DNA of 64,000 bases from Moraxella cuniculi DSM 21768. Lineage in GTDB: Bacteria; Pseudomonadota; Gammaproteobacteria; Pseudomonadales; Moraxellaceae. The notes beneath the pieces are model-generated. The model did not search any database and was not told the origin of the DNA. It worked only from the letters and a program-made list of their open reading frames with translations. Position 1 is the stretch's first letter; the number at the start of each line of letters is the position of its first letter. The stretch is from contig NZ_FTNU01000002.1 in NCBI RefSeq assembly GCF_900156515.1, positions 1-64,000 of the forward strand. Direction: 5' to 3'. This document shows positions 1 through 5,930 of this stretch, one piece after another. The position numbers and the translations under genes were made by a program.

Positions 1-449
1 TCTGTATTAATGGCATGATACAGATACTGATAGCTGACCGCCCCTGTGCTTGTTACCTGCTTGACCGCCGCTCGGATTTGGGCGATTTGGGTGGCAGATA
101 GGCGGCGGTCGGCTGGGGTGGTTTTGGGTAGGCAAGGGATAGCTCCTGTGTTTAGTGCCTTAAACGCTCTAATCACCATCAGATTGAATTTTGCAGAAAT
201 CCACATTGCATAAGCATAAACCAACTCCTCACAGACATAAGTGCCACGATTATGACCACCATTGATAGTGTGGTAGGCAATGGTGTTTTCACTTTCAATT
301 TCGGTGATAAGTTCTTTGGTTTGCTTATTTGCCATAAAGTTTGATGGCTGATGATTTTTCTCATTGCCAGAGGCTTTATGCAAATCATTAAGAGAATATA
401 AGCCATTAAGTTGGCTGATAGCTTGAGCATTAATGGTTAATGCGTTCAT
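1..449 (-). CDS. KilA-N domain protein, 3' end cut by window edge
   Basis: The minus-strand frame opens at an ATG at 449, has an AAGGAG ribosome-binding site at 456-461, and stays open to base 1, giving about 149 residues. The N-terminal part reads as a KilA-N domain: a [10 protein letters not shown] start, then a Gly-Gly-His-Asn-Arg-Gly-Thr-Tyr segment and a conserved Tyr-Ala-Met-Trp-Ile-Ser helix. KilA-N domains are DNA-binding modules of phage antirepressors and regulators. The gene sits downstream of a C4-like antisense RNA on the same strand, which is the layout of phage P1 c4-icd-ant, so I infer an antirepressor role. The true C-terminal domain is outside the window. Confidence 0.8.
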   Translation of the reverse strand, partial: MNALTINAQAISQLNGLYSLNDLHKASGNEKNHQPSNFMANKQTKELITEIESENTIAYHTINGGHNRGTYVCEELVYAYAMWISAKFNLMVIRAFKALNTGAIPCLPKTTPADRRLSATQIAQIRAAVKQVTSTGAVSYQYLYHAINT

Positions 450-493
450 GATGAACTCCTTTGTTTATTTTCTGAAATTACCCTGTAAAGGGT

Positions 494-572
494 GCTAGGG
501 GGTTCAGAAGCCGAACAAAGACGGCTGGGATTATTCGTGTGGCAAGCCACCTTATTTCTCCGCCCCCCTAAC
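494..572 (-). ncRNA. C4-like antisense RNA
   Basis: Read on the minus strand, 572-564 pairs with 502-494 in a 9-bp closing stem. One pair is G-U in this strand but would be a C-A mismatch on the other, which favours the minus strand. Inside are a hairpin at 539-550 and one at 502-516. The sequence closely resembles the C4 antisense RNA of P1/P7 and many prophages as I remember it. Two 7-nt segments (514-520 and 503-509) are complementary to 459-465 and 470-476, the leader around the KilA-N ribosome-binding site, in the right order and with 4-nt gaps on both sides. Pairing would cover the Shine-Dalgarno sequence. Confidence 0.8.
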
Positions 573-580
573 ATAATCGG

Positions 581-681
581 CAGTTCTCAAATTTGAGAAG
601 TGGAATTTGAAAGGGCTATTTTGCAGTGTGAGAATTCTCACAGTGGATTTTTGCAGTCCTAGAATTCTAGGAGTGGAATTT
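581..681. repeat. Three palindromes in constant flanks
   Basis: Three copies of the layout CAG, 16-bp perfect palindrome, GTGGA(A/T)TTT occur at 581-608, 624-651 and 654-681. The palindromes are 584-599 (centre AAATTT), 627-642 and 657-672 (both centre GAATTC). Their arms differ from one another, yet each is perfectly self-complementary, while the flanks are nearly constant. They lie between the minus-strand promoter at 752-780 and the C4-like RNA, so each would form a hairpin in that leader RNA or a dyad operator in DNA. I do not recognise them as a named element. Confidence 0.85.
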
Positions 682-751
682 TTGGCAAAATAAAACCACA
701 GATTTCGCTTGTGGATAACGCTTTGTTGTTCGGTTCTGACACCTTATACAC

Positions 752-780
752 ATCATACCCCAGCATTTTTACTTTGTCAA
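752..780 (-). promoter_or_regulatory. Sigma-70 promoter of the C4/KilA-N unit
   Basis: On the minus strand a perfect TTGACA (780-775) is followed after 17 bp by TATGAT (757-752). It points at the palindromes, the C4-like RNA and the KilA-N gene, implying a leader of roughly 300 nt. Confidence 0.75.
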
Positions 781-782
781 AT
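759..782. repeat. 24-bp direct repeat, copy 1 (left of hicAB)
   Basis: This 24-mer is identical to 1542-1565. The two copies bracket the hicAB cassette. The copy here contains the -35 hexamer of the minus-strand promoter. Confidence 0.9.
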
Positions 783-802
783 GAAAATATTTTAAAAAGT
801 GC

Positions 803-831
803 TTGATAAATTATAACTCTAGGTATATAAT
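803..831 (+). promoter_or_regulatory. hicAB promoter
   Basis: TTGATA at 803-808 and TATAAT at 826-831 are separated by 17 bp, 31 bp before the HicA start. It is divergent from the promoter at 752-780. Confidence 0.75.
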
Positions 832-862
832 AAACACACCAACAATCAGCAAGGGGATAAAA

Positions 863-1054
863 ATGACAAGTAGTAAAGCAGTCATTAAACTCATAAAAGC
901 AGATGGTTGGTACGAGGTAAAATCAAACAGTGGCAGTCATCGACAATTCAGACACCCCACTAAAAAGGGCAAGGTAACAGTACCCCACCCAAGAAAAGAT
1001 ATACCACTACCGACTGTTAAAAGCATTATGAGACAAGCAGGGCTAAGCGATTAG
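863..1054 (+). CDS. hicA: HicA-type mRNA interferase toxin
   Basis: The product is a 63-residue HicA-family protein. HicA toxins have a double-stranded-RNA-binding-like fold and cleave mRNA. The family signature Gly-Ser-His-Arg-Gln-Phe contains the expected catalytic His at residue 26, followed by the Lys-Lys-Gly-Lys-Val-Thr-Val-Pro-His-Pro stretch. The ATG at 863 is chosen because it has AAGGGG upstream and gives the usual family length; a longer in-frame extension back to 803 would run through the promoter. It lies 32 bp ahead of hicB and is probably co-transcribed with it. Confidence 0.92.
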   Translation: MTSSKAVIKLIKADGWYEVKSNSGSHRQFRHPTKKGKVTVPHPRKDIPLPTVKSIMRQAGLSD

Positions 1055-1086
1055 CCCTTCTGCCCTTGCCAAACTAGGAGAGTGTG

Positions 1087-1494
1087 ATGTTATACCCAAT
1101 CGCTGTTTTAAAATCCAATGACGACAAAGTCGCCCATGCCATTTTATTTCCTGATGTCCAAAATGGAGCAACCTGCTGTGATGAGTTGTCCGATATGCAC
1201 CAAATGGCACATGAGTTTATTGATTTGCACTTTGAGGGCTTGGCAGAAGATGGTGAACCCATTCCATTGCCACAGGATTTTAATAAGCACCTTGCCAATC
1301 CTGAATACGACGGCTGCATGTGGGCATGGATTGATGTGGATTTATCCAAATATGATATGCGTACGCACAAAGTCAATATTACTTTGCCACAGTTTTTAAT
1401 CACCAAAATTGACGAAAAAGTAAACGCCCATAAGTCGCTGTATAAAAGCCGTTCCAACTACCTAGCACAACTAGCCATGGCAGACTTGGCTTAA
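1087..1494 (+). CDS. hicB: HicB-type antitoxin
   Basis: The 135-residue product has a HicB N-terminal half (partially degraded RNase H-like fold, beginning Met-Leu-Tyr-Pro-Ile-Ala-Val) and a C-terminal ribbon-helix-helix-like segment around residues 98-130 starting Val-Asn-Ile-Thr-Leu-Pro. That half would bind its own promoter DNA. The start is the ATG at 1087, with AGGAG at 1075-1079; a GTG three bases earlier is less likely. It follows hicA closely and should neutralise HicA by direct binding. The pair lies inside the phage-like element as cargo or as a stability module. Confidence 0.92.
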   Translation: MLYPIAVLKSNDDKVAHAILFPDVQNGATCCDELSDMHQMAHEFIDLHFEGLAEDGEPIPLPQDFNKHLANPEYDGCMWAWIDVDLSKYDMRTHKVNITLPQFLITKIDEKVNAHKSLYKSRSNYLAQLAMADLA

Positions 1495-1511
1495 ACCACA
1501 CCCCAGCCATG

Positions 1512-1540
1512 CAAAAAGCGGTCATTTGACCGTTTTTTAT
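1512..1540 (+). terminator. Terminator after hicB
   Basis: GCGGTC-ATTT-GACCGT hairpin framed by an A-run and followed by TTTTTT, 20 bp after the hicB stop. The A-run makes it potentially bidirectional. Confidence 0.75.
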
Positions 1541-1541
1541 T

Positions 1542-1565
1542 CCCAGCATTTTTACTTTGTCAAAT
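1542..1565. repeat. 24-bp direct repeat, copy 2 (right of hicAB)
   Basis: Identical to 759-782. This copy keeps the reverse TTGACA hexamer but has no -10 hexamer at the matching distance. Confidence 0.9.
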
Positions 1566-1588
1566 AAAAACCCAATCGCATGATTGGG
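1562..1588 (-). terminator. Terminator on the terminase strand
   Basis: CCCAATC-GCAT-GATTGGG hairpin at 1571-1588. On the minus strand it is followed by TTTTTATTTG. It would end transcription coming from the terminase gene before it reaches hicAB. Confidence 0.65.
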
Positions 1589-1659
1589 TGGTTATGAATT
1601 GAGTGCTGGGCTTTTGGTGCGAATAGTGCCTAAGGCGTTTAACAAAAAACGCCCCATCA

Positions 1660-1755
1660 ATGAATACAGCGGTTGTCATAATGTTCCTTAAATTAAAAAG
1701 CCCTAAGGCTCGGCACTTTGAATATGTACATCAAAGGCTTACTGCTAAGGGCTAG
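1660..1755 (+). CDS. Possible 31-residue small protein in a stem-loop region
   Basis: An ATG at 1660 opens a 31-codon frame ending at TAG 1753-1755. It begins with a short hydrophobic stretch (Ala-Val-Val-Ile-Met-Phe-Leu) and continues basic (Lys-Leu-Lys-Ser-Pro-Lys-Ala-Arg). No clear ribosome-binding site precedes it. Its second half is folded: agccct at 1699-1704 pairs with agggct at 1748-1753, and ctttga/tcaaag lies inside. A short hydrophobic-then-basic peptide in structured RNA is reminiscent of type I toxins or leader peptides, but I recognise no family. It may not be a gene. The rest of 1589-1799 holds nothing else I can name. Confidence 0.25.
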   Translation: MNTAVVIMFLKLKSPKARHFEYVHQRLTAKG

Positions 1756-1799
1756 ATAGGTATAATTATACAAACCAGCATACCCTTTGTCAATCCGCT

Positions 1800-3512
1800 T
1801 CAAAAATAAACCGCCGCATCTGCCTTTTTTGGCGAGGCAGGATTTTGGCTCATCAGTGCCACAGCATTAAGCATCGCGATGACAGGGTCAATCTTGCCGT
1901 TGCCGCTCTCGGACTTGCTCATCGCAACCCCTGAGCCTGACAGCTTGACACGGGCGTTGCCCACGCACCACGCCATTAACGGCTGATTTGCGTGTGTCAA
2001 GTCGCCGCTTGCGATTTTACGCTCGCATACCTTTTGGTAACCGCCCAGCTTCCAGCCTTGTGATACGCCTGTAATCTGCTCCCTTGCAATGCCGATACTT
2101 TCCAACGCAATCACAATATCGTCCGCCCCAGCAGGGTCAAGCCCAATTCTATCCAGCTTACCACTGTCATGAATCTTTTTGGCAATGTCAGCAAATTCGG
2201 CAACATCATCACCGATATTTTTCACGATGACCAAATCACCATCTGCCTCAAAGTCTCGATAGCGTGGCTCGTCTTGCTTTCTACGCTCCAACGCAATCGG
2301 GTGGCACCACGCTTTGACCCACACCCACCACTGCTTGACTTCGTGGCGGACATTGTAGTCATCGGTATAAATGTATTTTGGCGTAGGCAGCCTGCCGATT
2401 ACCGCACAGCCCAGCAAATCATCAAGACCACCGCCATCACCGCCCATGGTGATGACCTCGCTTTTTTCGATGAGTTCATCAAGTGTAAAACTGCCCGCTG
2501 CTTTTTCCCAAAATTCTGCCCCTGCCCAGCGGTTGGCTCGTAGGCTGATACCGATTTCGACATTCAGATGCTTGGCAAGTGCCGTTTGTAGCGTGTTTTT
2601 GTCGTGCGATTCTTTGGCTCGGCTGATGGTATCGGTCAAATACTCCAAATCCACCGATGCCCCAAGGTTGGGATTGGTGATGTACCAATTTTCAGGATTT
2701 GTATAGTCGCCATTTTCGATATAACTTTTGGGAAACTCATACAAGATGGGCAAAAATCGGCGGTCGTCAATCTCGCCATCTCGCACATCACGAGCATAGT
2801 CCAATTTTTCCTTAAACACCCCTGCTGGCGGCTCGTCCGACATCGTAGACAGATAAATCACAAAGCCCTCTGGACGGCTTGCCAATCCCCCTTTTGCCTC
2901 CTGTAACATTGAGCTTGCCCCAGAGCGTTTGCCAAATACCCACAGCTCATCAACCAGCACATAAGTCGCCTTCACCCCTGCTAGGCTATCCGATTCGGCA
3001 GCGATAACCTTTAAGGTCGCCTGTGTGGCACGGTGCGTGATGGTTTTGGTATGCTCTGAGACATTAAAAAGAGCGGACAACTCGCCGTCCACCCTTATCA
3101 TGTCTTTCATTGGGTTAAATGAATTGTTGGCGACTTCTTTGGTCGGGGCGATAATCACAAGCTCGCACGACTGCCGCTCGTTTAATATGAGTGCAGTAAG
3201 CATAATGCCAGCTGCTAGCGTTGATTTTGAGTTTTTCTTGCTGATGAGCAGAAAAAATTCTTTAATCAAGCGTTTTTTGGCAGTTGCATCATACGCCCCA
3301 AAGATAACCTCCACAAAGTCAAACACCCATTGTTTGCTGACCTCGCCGATTTTTGGACAACCCAGCACATCGACGAGTCTTAGCTCTTTAAACACTCGCA
3401 AAGCAATCTCGCTTGGTGCCTTAAAAAGTGGCGAACAAGGGATAAGACTGTCGCCCTTTATGATTTTTTCCTGCCAATTGGGCAGTGCGGTTGTCCAAAT
3501 TGGCTGTGTCAT
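1800..3512 (-). CDS. Phage terminase large subunit
   Basis: This is the 570-residue motor and nuclease that packages DNA into proheads. A Walker A-like Lys-Lys-Asn-Ser-Lys-Ser-Thr lies near residue 92, and a Walker B-like Tyr-Val-Leu-Val-Asp-Glu follows. The nuclease half has an Asp-Gly-Gly-Gly-Leu-Asp-Asp patch and a Gly-Leu-Asp-Pro-Ala-Gly-Ala-Asp patch. The start at 3512 is preferred because AGGAAA precedes it and the upstream gene stops 1 bp before. It belongs to an HNH, small terminase, DUF3310, large terminase series on one strand, as in many cos-type phages. A minus-strand terminator follows, and no portal gene is next to it. Confidence 0.92.
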   Translation of the reverse strand: MTQPIWTTALPNWQEKIIKGDSLIPCSPLFKAPSEIALRVFKELRLVDVLGCPKIGEVSKQWVFDFVEVIFGAYDATAKKRLIKEFFLLISKKNSKSTLAAGIMLTALILNERQSCELVIIAPTKEVANNSFNPMKDMIRVDGELSALFNVSEHTKTITHRATQATLKVIAAESDSLAGVKATYVLVDELWVFGKRSGASSMLQEAKGGLASRPEGFVIYLSTMSDEPPAGVFKEKLDYARDVRDGEIDDRRFLPILYEFPKSYIENGDYTNPENWYITNPNLGASVDLEYLTDTISRAKESHDKNTLQTALAKHLNVEIGISLRANRWAGAEFWEKAAGSFTLDELIEKSEVITMGGDGGGLDDLLGCAVIGRLPTPKYIYTDDYNVRHEVKQWWVWVKAWCHPIALERRKQDEPRYRDFEADGDLVIVKNIGDDVAEFADIAKKIHDSGKLDRIGLDPAGADDIVIALESIGIAREQITGVSQGWKLGGYQKVCERKIASGDLTHANQPLMAWCVGNARVKLSGSGVAMSKSESGNGKIDPVIAMLNAVALMSQNPASPKKADAAVYF

Positions 3513-3513
3513 G

Positions 3514-4005
3514 CTAAGTTTCCTGTGGTTTGCTCGAGTCTGTTTTTTGGTCTGGACTGTCGTCATAGACGGGCAAATCATAGCCCAAAAAACCTATGCG
3601 ATAGCCGATGATTTTTCGCTCCTTTTGTTTTGGATTGTCATCTACCAAGTCAATTTCTTTTGTCAATTCTTTAATAAAGCGGCGGGCAAAATCGCCGTTT
3701 TTGTCAGCGTCCCATCGCCCAAGATGCCAAAGCAAAGCGGCGTTGTTGGCATTTTTATGGCTTGCAACATAGCAAAGTCGTGCTTTTGCCACGCTTGGCA
3801 TGGTTTCACCATTAAACATGGCTCGCTTTGCATAATATCGAGCCTTTTGCAAGTCCTGCTTTTTGTCGCCCTTTAAGCCTGCACGGTGCAGATATTTATA
3901 GCAATTGCCAAGACAAAACGGCAACAGCTCCGCTATCTCAATGCACTCAACGCCAGAGGGACAAGCGGTGTAGTGCTTAGGTTTGTTGATGATATCGTGG
4001 CTCAT
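3514..4005 (-). CDS. DUF3310 family phage protein
   Basis: The 163-residue product carries the DUF3310 signature: Asn-Lys-Pro-Lys-His-Tyr near residue 9, then Glu-Cys-Ile-Glu, and Gly-Asn-Cys-Tyr-Lys-Tyr-Leu-His-Arg-Ala-Gly-Leu-Lys. The family is frequent in phages and its biochemical role is not settled; some members are annotated as nucleotide-kinase-like. The ATG at 4005 follows AAAGGAC and puts the motif at the very N-terminus, so the longer frame from 4059 is rejected. It ends 1 bp before the large terminase start, which suggests translational coupling. After about residue 85 the protein has no domain I recognise. Confidence 0.8.
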   Translation of the reverse strand: MSHDIINKPKHYTACPSGVECIEIAELLPFCLGNCYKYLHRAGLKGDKKQDLQKARYYAKRAMFNGETMPSVAKARLCYVASHKNANNAALLWHLGRWDADKNGDFARRFIKELTKEIDLVDDNPKQKERKIIGYRIGFLGYDLPVYDDSPDQKTDSSKPQET

Positions 4006-4165
4006 TGATTGTCCTTTTTTCACAGGCAATGTGGCAAAATCGTGCGATAAACGCATCATAGCTCATGGCAACTTGCTCATTGTTGATTATCAGATATACC
4101 AAGCCTTGCTTGTCGGCAGGACTGCTAAGCTCAGCTATTGTGCCGTCAGCACTTAAGTATTTCAT
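3977..4165 (-). CDS. Hypothetical small phage protein, 62 aa
   Basis: A 62-residue frame fits in the gap between the small terminase subunit and the DUF3310 gene and overlaps the latter start by 29 bp. The composition looks like a real protein (Tyr-Leu-Ser-Ala-Asp-Gly-Thr-Ile start, a central Gly-Leu-Val-Tyr-Leu-Ile-Ile strand). The ribosome-binding site is weak. I do not recognise a family; the support is position and lack of a competing frame. Confidence 0.5.
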   Translation of the reverse strand: MKYLSADGTIAELSSPADKQGLVYLIINNEQVAMSYDAFIARFCHIACEKRTINEPRYHQQT

Positions 4166-4190
4166 ACGCTTTTGTCATTTTTACCGCCAA

Positions 4191-4643
4191 TTATTGTGTA
4201 ACGACACTTGCAAAGAAGTCGCCCTGATGTGAGGCGGTGGCAAATCTGCCACTGGTTGATAATTGCTGGGCGGTTTGCTGGGCGTCATCTTTTTTGCCCG
4301 TCTGTGCCATTTTGTTTTCTGTATACGGCAGCAAAGCAACAGCTGCTTGCATTCGCATTTTTGGGTCTTGGGCTAGGTCGTTATACACGCTTTCTAGATA
4401 TTCTTTGGGGCTTAGTTTTTTGGGTGGCTTGGCATCAGTTGCTTGGTTGGCTTGTTTTTGCTCCTGTAGCTGTTTTAGCTCAGAGATTCGGTTTTGTAAC
4501 CCTTTGTTTTTATCAAGATTGCGTTTTTGTCTTTTTGCTGATTCTTGATTGCTTACATCATAGCCAGCGGCTTGCATGGCATCTAGCCAATCAGCCCCTT
4601 TTGCCATCATTTTGGCATATTCTTCTTTATCATATCTCGCCAT
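4191..4643 (-). CDS. Probable phage terminase small subunit
   Basis: The 150-residue protein has a charged N-terminal region with a Trp-Leu-Asp-Ala-Met-Gln-Ala-Ala-Gly-Tyr helix, a Gln/Lys-rich coiled stretch at about 50-75, and a Pro-Lys-Glu-Tyr-Leu-Glu-Ser-Val-Tyr-Asn-Asp segment with Lys-Met-Arg-Met-Gln-Ala-Ala, as in small terminase subunits that recognise the packaging site. The gene lies between the HNH nuclease and the large subunit, the usual place. Sequence similarity across this family is low, so position carries part of the call. Confidence 0.7.
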   Translation of the reverse strand: MARYDKEEYAKMMAKGADWLDAMQAAGYDVSNQESAKRQKRNLDKNKGLQNRISELKQLQEQKQANQATDAKPPKKLSPKEYLESVYNDLAQDPKMRMQAAVALLPYTENKMAQTGKKDDAQQTAQQLSTSGRFATASHQGDFFASVVTQ

Positions 4644-4744
4644 TGTTTAATATTCCTAAAAAATAACTCCATCAGGAAAAGTCGGAAACTTTCCCCAAAT
4701 CAGAAATTTTTTTATAAAAGGGACAGGGGATGGTGTCCGCAAAC

Positions 4745-5050
4745 TCATGTGAAAATTTGTTTGACTCCCCCCGCCATGCTTTCTGCTTTGGTTTTTTGTT
4801 GGTGGCAGTCGTGGCATAAAATCTGTAGATTTTCTTGATTGTCCGAGCCGCCATTTGCCTTGTTGATGACATGATCTAGCTCAAGCCTGCCGCCAACTCT
4901 GTGGCAGATTTGGCAGGTGTATCTATCACGCAATAATATCTGCTGACGCAATCGTCGCCAAGGTCGTCCGCCACGACTTTTGCCCCAGCTGGGCTTTTGT
5001 TGGTGTGATGCGGCTGGCTTTAGTCGTGGTTTAAGTGTTGTTAATTTCAT
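4745..5050 (-). CDS. Phage HNH endonuclease
   Basis: The 101-residue protein has a complete HNH fold signature: Cys-Gln-Ile-Cys, then Glu-Leu-Asp-His-Val-Ile, Asn-Leu-Gln-Ile-Leu-Cys-His-Asp-Cys-His. Two CxxC pairs bind the structural zinc and the His/Asn/His set is the metal-nuclease site. An N-terminal basic stretch contacts DNA. In many cos-type phages an HNH protein beside the terminase is needed for genome cutting during packaging. The ATG at 5050 is preferred over an upstream start at 5059. The 100 bp between this gene and the small terminase hold nothing I can name. Confidence 0.9.
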   Translation of the reverse strand: MKLTTLKPRLKPAASHQQKPSWGKSRGGRPWRRLRQQILLRDRYTCQICHRVGGRLELDHVINKANGGSDNQENLQILCHDCHQQKTKAESMAGGVKQIFT

Positions 5051-5060
5051 GACTATCAAA

Positions 5061-5093
5061 CAAAAACCCCAGCGATACTGTCATCACTGGGGT
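5061..5093 (-). terminator. Terminator upstream of the HNH gene
   Basis: ACCCCAG...CTGGGGT hairpin at 5066-5093, followed on the minus strand by TTTTTG. It lies between the 137-residue unknown gene and the HNH/terminase genes, where a phage late antiterminator could act. Confidence 0.65.
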
Positions 5094-5130
5094 GTAAATT
5101 GGTTTATTTGCCGATTATTTATACCAAACG

Positions 5131-5152
5131 GCTATCATAGCAAAATGATAGC
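5131..5152. other. Small perfect hairpin
   Basis: gctatcat / atgatagc, an 8-bp stem with a 6-nt loop, 40 bp from the terminator at 5061-5093. No U-run follows; the role is unknown. Confidence 0.4.
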
Positions 5153-5191
5153 AAATAGTGTGCCATCTTGTCAAGCCTTTTAATCGCCCTG

Positions 5192-5605
5192 CTAAAAATC
5201 TTTGCCCAGCTGTCGTCTGACTTTGGCGGCAACAACCATCGCAATGCCGATGATATTGCTGATGATATTATCAATGGCACCATGCCCACCGATGCGATAA
5301 TACTGGCGGCGACTGACACCCATACATACGGCACGATCTTTGGCGGTGAATGCTGGACGGTCTGGATTCTTGGTCGGATAGCTAAGCTCAAGCAATGCGG
5401 TGGCAATGATGGCTTGGTGGTATTTGGCTGGTATGCTGGCAAGGTACTCGTCAAATTCTGTGGCAATCGCTGATAGCAGTCTTTTGTGGCTTAATTTGCA
5501 TTCATAAAAATAATAGCGATAACAAGCATCAGCAAATGGGCTGACACCTGCATAGCTTTCGGCAGCGGCAACAAGGTGGGCTTTGGGTGTTCTTTGGTAT
5601 GCCAT
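5192..5605 (-). CDS. Unknown phage protein, possible late regulator
   Basis: The 137-residue protein is helical and ends in a stretch that looks like a helix-turn-helix: Thr-Ala-Lys-Asp-Arg-Ala-Val-Cys-Met-Gly-Val-Ser-Arg-Arg-Gln-Tyr-Tyr-Arg near residues 88-105. It lies between the replication gene and the terminator that precedes the packaging genes, which is where antiterminators of the Q type sit, and that is the basis for the regulator guess. An AGGAGA ribosome-binding site precedes the ATG at 5605. I cannot assign a family with confidence. Confidence 0.65.
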   Translation of the reverse strand: MAYQRTPKAHLVAAAESYAGVSPFADACYRYYFYECKLSHKRLLSAIATEFDEYLASIPAKYHQAIIATALLELSYPTKNPDRPAFTAKDRAVCMGVSRRQYYRIGGHGAIDNIISNIIGIAMVVAAKVRRQLGKDF

Positions 5606-5639
5606 GAGACTCTCCTAAATAATCTTGGGCGATTATGTA

Positions 5640-5925
5640 GGATTGGCAAGAGTTTTGTCAAAAATTTCAAACCTTTGCCACAACCATTGCCATTATTTCA
5701 TTGTATAAGATATTGATTTTATTATACTTTAGAATAATATGGAAAGGGTGGCAAGGGTGGAAAGGGTTTATTTTATCATATAGAATAAAAAAAATTATAA
5801 AATAAAAAATAAATATATAGGCAAAAAAATTTCCAAACCCTTGCCACTATTGACAAAACCCCTGCAATGCTAGTGATTGCAAGGGTTTTGACTTGGCAAA
5901 GGTTTGGCTATTTGGCAAAGGTTTT
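5640..5925. other. Candidate replication origin: iterons around an AT-rich core
   Basis: Iterons of the form TTGGCAAAGGTTT occur at 5893-5905 and 5912-5924 and in the other orientation at 5669-5680 and 5835-5846; weaker copies are at 5643-5656 and 5682-5692. A tandem triplet GG(A/C)AAGGGT occupies 5741-5767. They surround an almost pure A/T stretch at 5768-5830. The whole array abuts the 3' end of the primase-helicase gene. This is the arrangement expected of a P4-type origin recognised by its own alpha-like protein. It also accounts for the gene-free stretch from 5606 to 5930. Confidence 0.7.
5855..5889. terminator. Long hairpin after the primase-helicase gene
   Basis: A 14-bp stem with a single mismatch (5855-5868 with 5876-5889, 7-nt loop). 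On the minus strand it ends GGGGTTTTG, so it may terminate the primase transcript; it also contains an iteron-like arm. Confidence 0.5.
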
Positions 5926-5930
5926 TGGTG

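Noticed and set aside
179-430. An 83-codon minus-strand frame at the left edge
   Set aside because: It overlaps the KilA-N gene in another frame; the KilA-N frame has the domain signature and ribosome-binding site.
581-681. Reading the three palindromes as transcription terminators
   Set aside because: They have no U-run on the transcribed strand at the usual distance, and three in a row with constant flanks do not fit simple terminators.
1074-1457. A 127-codon minus-strand frame over hicB
   Set aside because: Antisense shadow of hicB with no recognisable domain and no ribosome-binding site.
3025-3876. A 283-codon plus-strand frame over the terminase and DUF3310 genes
   Set aside because: Composition-driven antisense frame; the minus strand holds clear family motifs.
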